A DNA stretch of 64,000 nt, from assembly GCA_963695835.1 (NCBI GenBank), contig CAVOHR010000001.1, positions 1,116,001 through 1,180,000 on the forward strand, in the 5' to 3' direction. Made by a program: the position numbers and the translations under genes. Of this stretch, positions 17,111 to 25,621 are shown piece by piece. The notes under the pieces are model-generated. The model did not search any database. It saw only the letters and a program-made list of their open reading frames with translations, and was not told the DNA's origin. Position 1 is the first letter of the stretch, and every line of letters starts with the position of its first letter. This DNA comes from VRUE01 sp963695835. Lineage in GTDB: Bacteria > Actinomycetota > Thermoleophilia > Solirubrobacterales > 70-9.

Positions 17111-17848
17111 GTGGCGACGGGCGCTCCAACCAGGACCGGCGAGGACTCGGCGGCGGGGAAGCTCGCCCGCGAGGTCTCCTCGCTGCAGGCGACGCTGCTC
17201 GGCAAGCTGCACGAGGGGATGGCCGGCGGCGACGCCGCCTTCGCCGCGGCGGCGCAGCGGCTCGCCGAGGAGTTCGGATCGGTGACGGCGACCGCGGTCG
17301 GCACGCTCTGGGAGCGCGAGGAGTCCCCGCGCGAGGAGTCCCCGCGTGAGGACGAGCACCACCCGAGCCTCTACCGGCCGGGCCAGATGCGGCGCCGGCT
17401 CGAGCAGCTGATCGAGACGAGCCGCCGCTACGAGCACCCCTTCGCGCTGGTCGTCTTCGACGTCGAGGGACCCGGAGCGCGGGCCGGGAACGGCGACGGC
17501 GATCGCGAGACCGCCCTCGCCGTGGTCGGCGCCGCGCTCTCCGACGGCAGCCGGCTGCTCGACGAGACCTACCGCCTCGAGGAGGACGCGCTCTGCGTCC
17601 TGGCGCCCAACCAGACGACGGTCGGCGGCGTGCAGATGGCCGAGCGGCTGCTGCGCCGGCTCGACGAGCTGGAGGACGCCGGCGGCCTGCCGATCGGCGT
17701 CACCGCCGGCGTGGTCGCCTGCCCCGAGCACGGCAGCGACGCCGGCGGGCTCCTGCACAAGGCCGACGAGGCGATGTGGCGAGCCCGCGCCGTCGGCCAG
17801 CCGGTGGGCGTCGGCGCTCTCGCGGACGTTAGATCCGCCAAGCCCTGA
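17111..17848 (+). CDS. Degenerate GGDEF-like domain protein
   Basis: A 245-residue protein. After a helical N-terminus and an acidic stretch with a short tandem repeat (EESPREESPRED), residues about 100-235 follow the diguanylate cyclase fold (FALVVFDVEGPG, LAVVGAALSDGSR, ITAGVVACPEHGSDAGGLLHKADEAMWRAR-like C-terminus). The GGDEF catalytic motif is replaced by RLEED, so cyclase activity is unlikely and a structural or sensory role more plausible. The stop codon lies inside the first repeat of a decayed ATPase locus, so the C-terminus may have been changed by an insertion. Confidence 0.75.
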   Translation: MATGAPTRTGEDSAAGKLAREVSSLQATLLGKLHEGMAGGDAAFAAAAQRLAEEFGSVTATAVGTLWEREESPREESPREDEHHPSLYRPGQMRRRLEQLIETSRRYEHPFALVVFDVEGPGARAGNGDGDRETALAVVGAALSDGSRLLDETYRLEEDALCVLAPNQTTVGGVQMAERLLRRLDELEDAGGLPIGVTAGVVACPEHGSDAGGLLHKADEAMWRARAVGQPVGVGALADVRSAKP

Positions 17849-17880
17849 CGGAAATTCCGTCAGCAGATGACGGAATTTCC
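17846..17880. repeat. Iteron pair of a decayed ATPase locus
   Basis: TGACGGAA occurs at 17846 and 17868, exactly 22 bp apart, and the two copies face each other in a 13-bp-arm inverted repeat (17850-17862 with 17868-17880). The 22-bp spacing matches the repeats in front of the complete AAA/DUF4143 ATPase genes. Confidence 0.65.
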
Positions 17881-17904
17881 CGGTCCTCCTCCAATTGGGC
17901 AGGG

Positions 17905-18048
17905 AATGAGGGCTTCCGCGGCCTCGAAGAGCTGCGCGAAAGCCGCGGCGAGAGCTTCGTAGCGGGCGTCGTCATCCACGCGGGCGAGCAGACTCTGCCT
18001 TTCGGCGATCGCCTCTGGGCGCTGCCGGTCTCGGCACTGTGGAGCTAG
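17905..18048 (+). pseudogene. C-terminal remnant of an AAA/DUF4143 ATPase
   Basis: The frame ending at TAG 18046-18048 encodes FRGLEELRESRGESF, then VAGVVIHAGEQTLPFGDRLW and a terminal ALPVSALWS. This matches the C-terminus of the intact ATPase at 31528-32763 (RIRELREKRGEHFRAGVVL, GDRLWAVPISGLWS). Everything upstream (P-loop, helical domain, nuclease-like motifs) is missing, but a 22-bp-spaced repeat pair remains just before it. A large internal deletion of an ATPase/iteron unit explains this best. Confidence 0.75.
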
Positions 18049-18066
18049 GCCGTTTGCAAGATCGCT

Positions 18067-18087
18067 GACAGATTCCCGAAATCTGTC
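18067..18087. promoter_or_regulatory. Palindromic operator upstream of the MerR-type gene
   Basis: GACAGATT and AATCTGTC are perfect inverted repeats with a 5-bp centre, 35 bp before the ATG at 18123. This is a likely autoregulatory site for the MerR-type protein or another dimeric regulator. Confidence 0.55.
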
Positions 18088-18122
18088 CATAACCGGTGTA
18101 AACCTCGAATACGGGTGCCAGA

Positions 18123-18971
18123 ATGCTGCGCATGGCGGGAATCCGAACCAACGCCGCCGCGGAAGTTCTGGGCGTCAGCCCGAACACGCTGCGCAGCTGG
18201 GAGCGCCGCTACGGCTTCCCGGTGCCGCGGCGCACGCCCGGCAACCACCGCAACTACGAGCTGGTCGAGCTGCAGACGCTGCGCGACGCCCTCGTCGAGA
18301 CCGGCAACATCTCCTCGGCGATCGAGCTGGCGCGCCAGCGGCAGGCGGCGCCGGCCAGCGGCAACGGCCTGCGGGCCACCTTCGAGGCCTTCGACGAGGA
18401 CGCGGCCGACCGCGTCGTCGAGGAGAGCCTGGCGCTGCGGCCGCTGGAGCGCACGGTGGAGGAGATGCTGCTGCCGGCCGTCGACGAGCTGGCCGCCGAT
18501 CCCGACCGCGAGGCCGAGCTGGAGTTCGCCGCCCGCTGGGCGACCGGCTGGCTGCACGGCGCCCGCCGTCTCGCCTCGACCGCTTCGCGGCCGGCCGGGA
18601 TCCTGCTGCTGGACGCGAGCCGCGGCGACGGCGTCGAGCAGGTCCACACCCAGGCGCTCGACCTCGCCCTGCGCCGGGCCGGCTTTCGCGTCCTGACGCT
18701 CTCCGACGAGCTCGGCGAGGAGCGGATGGAGCGCGCCCTGCGCGCCCTCGACCCGACCGCGATCGTCCTCTGCGGCCCCGGCGCCGACACCCCTTCGGCA
18801 GTCCAGCTCGTGCGCCGGATCCGCGACGCCGGCTTCGACGCGCCGCTCTACGGCTTCCGCGCCGGCGGTCTGGTCGGCGACGCGATCCCCGGTGCCGGCG
18901 AGCGTCCCAGCGAAGTGACGGGAATGCTCAACGCGGACCTGCGCCGCCGCGCCAGTCACGCCTTCGCCTAG
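18123..18971 (+). CDS. MerR-type regulator with a B12-binding-like domain
   Basis: A 282-residue protein. Residues about 8-75 form a MerR winged helix (AAEVLGVSPNTLRSWERRYGFPVPRRTPGNHR), similar to LitR/CarH proteins. A helical domain (residues 90-155) and a flavodoxin-like fold (residues 160-270) follow, as in cobalamin-binding light sensors. The B12 motif DxHxxG is missing: the segment reads DASRGDGVEQVHTQAL. It probably does not bind cobalamin canonically. A palindrome lies 35 bp upstream. Confidence 0.82.
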   Translation: MLRMAGIRTNAAAEVLGVSPNTLRSWERRYGFPVPRRTPGNHRNYELVELQTLRDALVETGNISSAIELARQRQAAPASGNGLRATFEAFDEDAADRVVEESLALRPLERTVEEMLLPAVDELAADPDREAELEFAARWATGWLHGARRLASTASRPAGILLLDASRGDGVEQVHTQALDLALRRAGFRVLTLSDELGEERMERALRALDPTAIVLCGPGADTPSAVQLVRRIRDAGFDAPLYGFRAGGLVGDAIPGAGERPSEVTGMLNADLRRRASHAFA

Positions 18972-19007
18972 ACCTCGGCGAAACCCGGGTCGAGCCGGCA
19001 TCGAAAA

Positions 19008-19046
19008 GGCCGGCGCAGGACCCTGGGAGTGGGTCCTGCGCCGGCC
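19008..19046 (-). terminator. Terminator of the first pstS
   Basis: A 16-bp perfect stem with a 7-nt loop. Read on the minus strand it is followed by TTTT. It lies about 45 nt after the stop of the minus-strand pstS. A near-identical copy follows the second pstS. Confidence 0.8.
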
Positions 19047-19089
19047 GGATTGCCTGCGGCGCCTCCCGCCGCCGGGCAGCCTGGGCGCG

Positions 19090-20097
19090 TTAGAGCGAGC
19101 CGATCGACTTTTCCGCGGCCGAGAGGACGACCTTCGGCAGCGGTGGGAAGTCGAGCGCCGCTCCGAATGCCTGCCCCTTGGTGACCGCGTAGTTGAGGAA
19201 CCGCTGCAGCGAGCCCTTCTGGGGCGCGTTGTGCGGCACGATCGCGTAGGTGAAGGTCGAGATCGGGTAGGCGATCTTGGCCTGCTTCGGCGGATCGACG
19301 ATGCTGATCGCGTTGTTCGACGGTAGGTGCTTCACCACCGACCCCGCCGACGCGATGTTGCTGAGGTTGGGCACCTCGAACTTGCCGGCCTTGTTCTGCA
19401 CCGCAGCCGCCGGCAGGCCCGCGGCGATCAGGTAGGAGGCCGAGATGTAGCCGATCGCACCGGGGGTCGAGGTGACCGTCGAGGTCATGCCGGGGTTGCC
19501 TTTGGCGCCGACGCCGGCCGGGAAGCCGACCGAGGTTGCGTAGCCGACACTTCTCTTCCAGGCCGGGCTGACCTTGGAGAGGTAGTCGGTGAACACGTAG
19601 GTGTCGCCGGAGCCGTCGCTGCGGAAGATCGGGGTGATCTTCAGGCCGGGCAGGTGGGCCTTCGGGTTGAGCTTCTTGATCCTCTTGTCGTTCCACTTCT
19701 TGATCTTGCCGGTGTAGATGCCGGCGATCACCGGACCGGAGAGGTTGAGCTTCCTCACGCCGGGAAGCTTGAAGCCGAGTCCCGTCGCCGACAGCGCCCA
19801 CGGGATCTGCACGCAGCCGTTGCAGGCGGAGGCCTGTTCGGAGGTCAGCGGCGCGTCGGAGGCGCCGAAGTCGACGGTCCGGGCGGTGATCTGGGCGATT
19901 CCGGCGCCGGAGCCGACCGCTCCGTATTTGACCGCGATGCCTTCCGTCTGTTCGAAGGCCTGGGTCCAGTTGGCCATCAGCGGCGCGACCAGCGTCGACC
20001 CGGCTCCGGTGAGGCTTGCGGCAGAGGCGCTGGCCGCTCCCGTCGCCATGGCCAAGGCGGAGACGACGGCCACCCCAAGCAACCTGATGCGATTCAA
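19090..20097 (-). CDS. pstS: Phosphate ABC transporter substrate-binding protein PstS (copy 1)
   Basis: A 335-residue exported protein. The signal peptide of about 30 residues ends at ASA, followed by the mature start SLTGAGSTLVAPLM, which carries the phosphate-binding loop typical of PstS. Other PstS hallmarks are VDFGASDAPL, FRSDGSGDTYVF and a STFTYAIVPH segment. TTG 20097 is chosen because GAAAGGAA lies at ribosome-site distance and the signal peptide begins there. It is a tandem paralogue of the next gene, including the terminators. Confidence 0.92.
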   Translation of the reverse strand: MNRIRLLGVAVVSALAMATGAASASAASLTGAGSTLVAPLMANWTQAFEQTEGIAVKYGAVGSGAGIAQITARTVDFGASDAPLTSEQASACNGCVQIPWALSATGLGFKLPGVRKLNLSGPVIAGIYTGKIKKWNDKRIKKLNPKAHLPGLKITPIFRSDGSGDTYVFTDYLSKVSPAWKRSVGYATSVGFPAGVGAKGNPGMTSTVTSTPGAIGYISASYLIAAGLPAAAVQNKAGKFEVPNLSNIASAGSVVKHLPSNNAISIVDPPKQAKIAYPISTFTYAIVPHNAPQKGSLQRFLNYAVTKGQAFGAALDFPPLPKVVLSAAEKSIGSL

Positions 20098-20261
20098 GAG
20101 AATTCCTTTCGACTCGTTGCGACAGATTCTCGGCGGGCGCGAGGGCGCAACCCGGACGGAAATAGGATCGGGGCCAGTCACCGCGAGCGTGTTTCGATGT
20201 TGTAAAGCGCGCCGACGCGCGCCTTTGCCTCCAGGCCTCGGGTTGAGCCGGGCATCGAAGA

Positions 20262-20300
20262 GGCCGGCGCAGGACCCTGGGAGTGGGTCCTGCGCCGGCC
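20262..20300 (-). terminator. Terminator of the second pstS
   Basis: The same 16-bp stem and 7-nt loop as at 19008-19046, about 40 nt after the second pstS. The duplication unit therefore included the terminator. Confidence 0.78.
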
Positions 20301-20339
20301 GGATTGCCTGCGGCGCCTCCCGCCGCTGTGCAGCTCTCC

Positions 20340-21347
20340 TTACAGGGAGCTCGCCGCCCGTTTGGCGGTCTTGAGCACGACCTGGGGCAGGGGGGCGAAA
20401 TCGAGCGCGGCCCCGTATACCTGACCCTTGGTTATCACGTAGTTGACGAACTGCTGAAGGAAGCCCTTCTGCGGCGCGTCGTGGGGGATGATCGCGTAGG
20501 TGAAGGTCGAGATCGGGTAGGCGGTCTTGGCCTTCTTCGGCGGGTCGACGATGCTGATCGCGTTGCTCTTCGGCACCTTCTTGACGATGGCGGCCGCGGC
20601 CTCGATGTTGTCGAGGTTCGGCAGCTCGGCATTGCCGGCGTTGTTCACGACGGCAGCCGCCGGCAGGCCCGCCGCGATCAGGTAGGAGGCCGAGATGTAG
20701 CCGATCGAACCCGGGGTCGAGGTGACCGTCGAGGTGACGCCGGAGTTGCCTTTGCCGCCGACGCCGGCCGGGAACCCGACCGAGGTCGCGTAGCCGACGC
20801 TCTTCTTCCAGGCCGGGCTGACCTTGGAGAGGTAGTTGGTGAACGCGTAGGTGTCGCCGGAGCCGTCGCTGCGGAAGATCGGGGTGATCTTCAGGCCGGG
20901 CAGGTGGGCCTTCGGGTTGAGCTTCTTGATCTTCTTGTCGTTCCACTTCGTGATCTTGCCGAAGTAGATGCCCGCGATCACCGAGCCGGACAGGTTGATC
21001 TTCTTGACTCCGGGGATCTTGAAGCCGAGCCCGGTGGCCGAGAGCGCCCACGGGATCTGCACACAGCCGTTGCAGGCCGCGGCCTGTTCGGGGGTCAGCG
21101 GCGCGTCGGAGGCGCCGAAGTCGACGGTCCGGGCGGTGATCTGGGCGATTCCGGCACCGGAGCCGACCGACCCGTATTTGACCGGGATGCCTTCCTTGAT
21201 TTCGAAGCCGTTGATCCAGTTGGCCATCAGGGGCGCGACCAGCGTCGACCCAGCTCCAGTCAGACCGGCGGCGGAGGCGCTGGGCGCTCCCGTCGCCATG
21301 ACCAAGACGGCCGCGATGGCCACCCCAAGCAACCTAATGCGGTTCAA
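20340..21347 (-). CDS. pstS: Phosphate ABC transporter substrate-binding protein PstS (copy 2)
   Basis: A 335-residue paralogue of copy 1; most positions agree by eye. It has the same TTG start and ribosome site, a signal peptide, and GLTGAGSTLVAPLMANW, VDFGASDAPLTPEQ and FRSDGSGDTYAF. It captures inorganic phosphate outside the membrane for PstCAB. It diverges from pstC across a 227-bp region that carries Pho-box-like repeats. The differences between the copies may reflect different affinity. Confidence 0.94.
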   Translation of the reverse strand: MNRIRLLGVAIAAVLVMATGAPSASAAGLTGAGSTLVAPLMANWINGFEIKEGIPVKYGSVGSGAGIAQITARTVDFGASDAPLTPEQAAACNGCVQIPWALSATGLGFKIPGVKKINLSGSVIAGIYFGKITKWNDKKIKKLNPKAHLPGLKITPIFRSDGSGDTYAFTNYLSKVSPAWKKSVGYATSVGFPAGVGGKGNSGVTSTVTSTPGSIGYISASYLIAAGLPAAAVVNNAGNAELPNLDNIEAAAAIVKKVPKSNAISIVDPPKKAKTAYPISTFTYAIIPHDAPQKGFLQQFVNYVITKGQVYGAALDFAPLPQVVLKTAKRAASSL

Positions 21348-21450
21348 GAGAATTCCTTTCGACTCGTTTCGATATCTCTCCGGCGGGCGCAAGGGTGCGA
21401 CCCGGGCGCCGCATAGCATTGGTCTCAACTCCTTCACATATGTTTCGATC

Positions 21451-21490
21451 TTGTAAAAGAATCTGTTACGAAGTGGTAACCGTGTGTAAG
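21451..21490. promoter_or_regulatory. Pho-box-like direct repeats between pstS and pstC
   Basis: TTGTAA (21451), TGTTAC (21464), GGTAAC (21475) and TGTAAG (21485) recur at about 11-bp steps, the spacing expected of a PhoB/PhoP-type response regulator binding one face of DNA. Similar repeats lie before the phosphoesterase-like gene and the large PstS-like gene. Confidence 0.55.
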
Positions 21491-21574
21491 GGCTGTTGCC
21501 GTGCCGTTCCGGTGTTGTGAAAATTTGGATAACACGTTGGTCCAGGAGGCCGCTCTCCACTACGCTGCGCGCCG

Positions 21575-22579
21575 ATGAGCGGGACCACCGCCAATCCGGC
21601 GTACCTGCCCGGTTCCAAGCCGGGGCGCAGCGCCCGTTCGGCGGGCAGGCTGAGGCAGATCGACCGGCTCGGCGACGGCCTCCTCCATGGCGTCTGCGCG
21701 CTCGCCGCGCTGCTCGGCGTCGTCGTCCTGCTACTGATCGTCTACCAGGTCATCGACGGGGCTGTACCTGCGATCTCCAAGTTCGGCCTGGGCTTCGTCC
21801 TGCACTCGACCTGGCAGCCGAACTTCGGCGTCTTCGGCGGCGGCTCGCTGCTGTTCGGCACCGTCGTCAGCTCCTTCGTGGCGCTGGCGATCGGCGGCCC
21901 GATCGCCGTCGCGATCGGGCTCTACCTGAGCCTGCTGGCGCCGAAGGGGATCCGTGGCGTCGTCTCGCCGCTGGTCGAGATGCTGGCGGCGATCCCCAGC
22001 GTCATCCTCGGCTTCTGGGGGATCCTCGTCCTCGCGCCCTTCGTGCATACCGACATCGAGCCGTGGCTCCACGACACGCTCGGCTTCATCCCGATCTTCG
22101 GGACGCCGCAGACCACCGGCGCCAGCGTCTTCACCGCCAGCCTGATCCTGACGATCATGATCGTGCCGATCATCGCCTCGATCTCGCGCGACCTCTTCCT
22201 CTCCGTCCCGAGCGACGTCCAGGACGGGGCGAGCGCGCTCGGCGCGACCCGCTGGGAGGGGGTCCGCGGAGTCGTGCTGCCGACCACCGCCTCCGGGGTC
22301 GTCGCCGCTTCGCTGCTCGGCCTCGGCCGCGCCCTCGGCGAGGCGATCGCGGTGACCCAGGTGATCGGCGGCGGCAGCGCGATCAAGGCGTCGCTGTTCG
22401 AAACCGGCGATACCCTCGCCGGGCGGATCGCCAACGAGTTCCCCGGCGCGATCACCGAACTGCACCAGGCTTCGCTGTTCTACCTGGGAGCGATCCTGCT
22501 GGTGATCGGCCTGGTCTCGAACCTCTTCGCGCAGTGGATCGGCCGGCGCTTCGCCTATGACAAGACGGCGATTCGATGA
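21575..22579 (+). CDS. pstC: Phosphate ABC transporter permease PstC
   Basis: A 334-residue protein with six hydrophobic segments and the binding-protein-dependent permease loop (LGATRWEGVRGVVLPTTASGVVAASLLGLGRALGEAIAV). The PstC-specific FVLHSTWQPNFGVFGGGSLLFGT segment is present. It forms the membrane channel with PstA and overlaps pstA by 4 nt. Confidence 0.95.
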   Translation: MSGTTANPAYLPGSKPGRSARSAGRLRQIDRLGDGLLHGVCALAALLGVVVLLLIVYQVIDGAVPAISKFGLGFVLHSTWQPNFGVFGGGSLLFGTVVSSFVALAIGGPIAVAIGLYLSLLAPKGIRGVVSPLVEMLAAIPSVILGFWGILVLAPFVHTDIEPWLHDTLGFIPIFGTPQTTGASVFTASLILTIMIVPIIASISRDLFLSVPSDVQDGASALGATRWEGVRGVVLPTTASGVVAASLLGLGRALGEAIAVTQVIGGGSAIKASLFETGDTLAGRIANEFPGAITELHQASLFYLGAILLVIGLVSNLFAQWIGRRFAYDKTAIR

Positions 22580-23454
22580 CCGAGGCCGGCTTCGACCCGA
22601 CCGCGCCGCTGACGCCGACCGGCAACCTGCGCCGCCGGCGCGCCTTCAGCCGCCTGGCCGAGTACGGCGCGACGATCGCCGCCGTGGCGGCGGTCGCGGT
22701 GCTGGGGATCGTCCTCTACACGGTGGTTGCGCGCGGCGCCGGTGCGCTCAGCCTCGAATTCCTCTTCAGCGGGGAGCCGACCGGGATCGGACCGGCGATC
22801 GTCGGCACCGTCCTGATCGTTCTCATCGCCACCGCGATCGCGATGCCGATGGGCGTTCTGGTCGCGCTCTACCTGACCGAGTTCGCGCACGGCCGGGTGG
22901 CCGGGGCGATCCGCACCACGCTCGACCTGATGAACGGCCTGCCGTCGATCATCATCGGCCTCTTCGTCTTCGGCCTGCTCGTCAAGCCCGCCGAAAAGCA
23001 GCTGGCGATCGCCGCCTCGGTGGCGCTGGCGATCATCATGCTGCCGCTGATCGCACGCGGCAGCCAGGAGGTGCTGCTGCTCGTTCCGCGAAGCCACCGC
23101 GAAGCCGCCGACGCGCTCGGAGTGAGTCGCTGGCGCGCGGTGCTGGGGATCGTCGTGCCCAGCGCCCTCACTGGCATCCTCACCTCGACGGTGCTCGCGG
23201 TGGCGCGCGCCGCCGGCGAGACCGCGCCGCTGATCTTCACGACCTCGGTCTTCGACCCCCGCATGGTCGGCCTCAACCCGTTCGAAGCGCTGCCCAACAT
23301 CCCGGTGACGATCTACAACCTCTCCGAGGAAGCCAATCCCGAAGGGTTCACCCGGGCCTGGGGCGCCTCGCTGGCCCTGATCTCGTTCATCCTCTTCGCC
23401 AGCCTCGGCGCCAGGGCCCTGCTCGCCCGCAACCGCGCCAGGATGTCCCGGTGA
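22576..23454 (+). CDS. pstA: Phosphate ABC transporter permease PstA
   Basis: A 292-residue protein with six hydrophobic segments. The coupling loop is ALGVSRWRAVLGIVVPSALTGILTSTVLAVARAAGETAPL, and the PstA-type MNGLPSIIIGLFVF is present. It is translationally coupled to pstC (ATGA) and pstB (GTGA). Confidence 0.95.
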   Translation: MTEAGFDPTAPLTPTGNLRRRRAFSRLAEYGATIAAVAAVAVLGIVLYTVVARGAGALSLEFLFSGEPTGIGPAIVGTVLIVLIATAIAMPMGVLVALYLTEFAHGRVAGAIRTTLDLMNGLPSIIIGLFVFGLLVKPAEKQLAIAASVALAIIMLPLIARGSQEVLLLVPRSHREAADALGVSRWRAVLGIVVPSALTGILTSTVLAVARAAGETAPLIFTTSVFDPRMVGLNPFEALPNIPVTIYNLSEEANPEGFTRAWGASLALISFILFASLGARALLARNRARMSR

Positions 23455-24356
23455 GCGGCCTCGAGTCGATCGGCGGCTTCGACCCGGCCGGCACCCCGAC
23501 GCCGCGGCGGGTGCGGATCCAGGAGGAGCCGCCGGCGCAGGCCGCCGGCTCGAATGGCTCTGCGCCGAGCCGGACGGTCGGCGTCGAGGCGGTCTTCGAG
23601 GCGCGCGAGGTCTCCGTCTTCTACGGTCGCAAGAAGGCGCTCGCCGATGTCTCGATGAGGATCCCACGCAGCCGCATCACCGCTCTGATCGGCCCCTCCG
23701 GCTGCGGCAAGACCACCTTCCTGCGCAGCCTCAACCGGATGAACGACTCGATTTCCTCGTTCCGGATCGAGGGGCAGATCCTCTACCACGGCCACGACAT
23801 GTACGGCGCCAACGTCGACCAAGTCGAGGTACGGCGCCGGATCGGCATGGTCTTCCAGAAACCGAACCCGTTCGCCAAGTCGATCTACGACAACATCGCC
23901 TGGGCGCCGCGCAACCTCGGCCTCAAGCGGGGCCTTGACGAGCGGGTCGAGCAGGCGCTGCGCGGCGCGGCGCTCTGGGACGAGGTCAAGGACCGGCTCA
24001 AGGACAGCGCCCTCGGCCTATCCGGCGGCCAGCAGCAGCGTCTCTGCATCGCCCGGGCGATCGCGATCGAGCCCGACGTGCTGCTGCTCGACGAGCCGGC
24101 CTCGGCGCTCGACCCGATAGCCACCGCCTCGATCGAGGAGCTGATGCACAGCCTCAAAGGCCGCTTCACGATCGTCATCGTCACCCACAACATGCAGCAG
24201 GCGGCGCGCGTCGCCGACCGGACCGCATTCTTCAGCCTCGAATCGAGCAGCGGCGAGCCGTCGGGCACGCTGGTCGAGTTCGACGACACCGGGACGATCT
24301 TCACCCGCCCGGCCGACCCGCGCACCCGCGACTACGTCAGCGGCCGTTTCGGCTGA
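23451..24356 (+). CDS. pstB: Phosphate ABC transporter ATPase PstB
   Basis: A 301-residue ATPase. Walker A GPSGCGKT is at residues 81-88. PstB-specific LRSLNRMND, the signature LSGGQQQRLCIARA and Walker B LLLDEPASALDP follow. The first 45-50 residues are an extra low-complexity extension compared with typical PstB of about 255 residues. The GTG start overlaps the pstA stop by 4 nt. No phoU gene follows. Confidence 0.95.
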   Translation: MSGLESIGGFDPAGTPTPRRVRIQEEPPAQAAGSNGSAPSRTVGVEAVFEAREVSVFYGRKKALADVSMRIPRSRITALIGPSGCGKTTFLRSLNRMNDSISSFRIEGQILYHGHDMYGANVDQVEVRRRIGMVFQKPNPFAKSIYDNIAWAPRNLGLKRGLDERVEQALRGAALWDEVKDRLKDSALGLSGGQQQRLCIARAIAIEPDVLLLDEPASALDPIATASIEELMHSLKGRFTIVIVTHNMQQAARVADRTAFFSLESSSGEPSGTLVEFDDTGTIFTRPADPRTRDYVSGRFG

Positions 24357-24392
24357 GTCCCACCAACCAACACCCAGGCTCCAGCGCGGCGT

Positions 24393-24833
24393 TCAGCGCC
24401 GCAGGATCGCGTCGCTCGAGACCTGCTCGAGCAGCGGCTGGCCGCACTGCCAGCAGTAGGTCGCGCCGCTGCTGTGCGGCGCCTTGCAGCGCGAGCAGGA
24501 GCCGGCGGTGCCGGTCTCCTCCATCCGCACGATCCGTTCGACCTCGCTCAGCTCGGCGTCGGCATCCTGCAGGGCGACGGCGCGCTTGACCAGCACCTCG
24601 ACCTTGATCTGGTTGCGGATCGTCATCTCGTAGACGAGGCCGCCGAGGTCCCACTGCAGCTCCGCGACGCGGGCGATCAGCTGGTCGCGCCGCCGTTCGA
24701 GGTTGACGACCAGCTCGTCTCCGAGCGCCGGCGAGGGCTTGGCGGCAGGTTTGGCGGGCTGACCGTTCGCGGACGGCGCCGGCGTCGTAGGAGCGCGCCG
24801 CGGGCTTCGTCGCAGTTTCGGCATCGAGATCAT
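24393..24833 (-). CDS. Zinc-ribbon protein, cytoplasmic
   Basis: A 146-residue protein. A basic, Pro/Ala-rich N-terminus leads to a helical central part (residues 45-105, LERRRDQLIARVAELQWDLGGLVYEMTIRNQIKVEVLVKRA is the core region, given here in outline) and a C-terminal four-cysteine zinc ribbon (CSRC ... CWQC). The ATG overlaps the stop of the upstream zinc-ribbon gene by 4 nt, so the two are coupled. Function unknown; such ribbons usually mediate protein or nucleic-acid contacts. Confidence 0.75.
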   Translation of the reverse strand: MISMPKLRRSPRRAPTTPAPSANGQPAKPAAKPSPALGDELVVNLERRRDQLIARVAELQWDLGGLVYEMTIRNQIKVEVLVKRAVALQDADAELSEVERIVRMEETGTAGSCSRCKAPHSSGATYCWQCGQPLLEQVSSDAILRR

Positions 24834-25456
24834 TCGCCGAAGAAGCTGCCGTTGAACTTGCCGTTTTCGCAGCCGGCAGCGCCCGGTTCGCACTTGTCGC
24901 CGGGCTGGACTTTGGGCGGCGGCAGCTTCACGTTCCCCGCCGGCTTCAGCACTTCTTCGGCGGCCGGGTGCTGTTCGGCTTCCTTCAGGGCGGCCTGTTT
25001 CTGCTTCTTCGTCTTCGCTTTCGAAGCGCCCCTGCCGGTCGAGCTCTTGCCGGACGCAGCCGCCGTTTCCCCTTCGCCGCTGCCCCCGCCGACCTGGACG
25101 ATCTGCGGAGCCGGCGTCGTCGCGGCGACGTTGTGTTCTCCCGAACGCCCGATCAGGACGCCGATGCCGAGGGCCAGCAAGAGGGTGCCGATGCCGGCGA
25201 TCAGGGCGGCATTGGGCGAGATGCCGGCGCGCTTCTTCTTCGGTGGCGGCGGCGGCGCCTGGTTCGGCCGCTTCACCGCTTCCATCAACACGACCGCATC
25301 CATGAAGGGAAGGCGGGGATCGCCGCGCCGCTGTCCGCACTCGAGGCAGTAGCGCTGGTCCGAGGCGAGAGGAGCGCCGCAGGACGGGCACTGGTCGCCA
25401 CCCTGGACCGTGGCCGACTGGACCTGGGTGGTCGGCAACCGCGGCGCCGGGGGCAC
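24830..25456 (-). CDS. Zinc-ribbon membrane protein
   Basis: A 208-residue protein. A zinc ribbon near residues 23-45 (CPSCGAPLASDQRYCLECG) is followed by a proline-rich and basic segment, one transmembrane helix (AALIAGIGTLLLALGIGVLI) and an outside domain rich in Lys, Ala and Gly with two late cysteines. GTG 25456 is chosen because AAGGAGG lies 7 nt upstream; longer frames lack this. It diverges from the zinc-ribbon phosphoesterase-like gene, and the shared ribbon suggests a common process. Confidence 0.75.
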   Translation of the reverse strand: MPPAPRLPTTQVQSATVQGGDQCPSCGAPLASDQRYCLECGQRRGDPRLPFMDAVVLMEAVKRPNQAPPPPPKKKRAGISPNAALIAGIGTLLLALGIGVLIGRSGEHNVAATTPAPQIVQVGGGSGEGETAAASGKSSTGRGASKAKTKKQKQAALKEAEQHPAAEEVLKPAGNVKLPPPKVQPGDKCEPGAAGCENGKFNGSFFGE

Positions 25457-25540
25457 GGATGCGCCTCCTTGCGAAGGGAAGGGTGGAGTAGAAACGTCGG
25501 ACAAGGTCGATCCCGATTGTCCCGAGGGCCTGGCTGTGGA

Positions 25541-25566
25541 TGTTACTGAGTTGTTAACACAGTAAC
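25541..25566. promoter_or_regulatory. Pho-box-like repeats between divergent zinc-ribbon genes
   Basis: TGTTAC (25541) and TGTTAA (25552) are 11 bp apart, followed by AGTAAC (25561). GTTACTG and CAGTAAC also form a perfect 7-bp inverted repeat (25542-25548, 25560-25566). The motif is shared with the pst promoter region. Confidence 0.5.
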
Positions 25567-25621
25567 CCCGACGATCTTTCACACAAGATCTTCGCATCTC
25601 TTGTCGGGATAGGAGTGAGAC

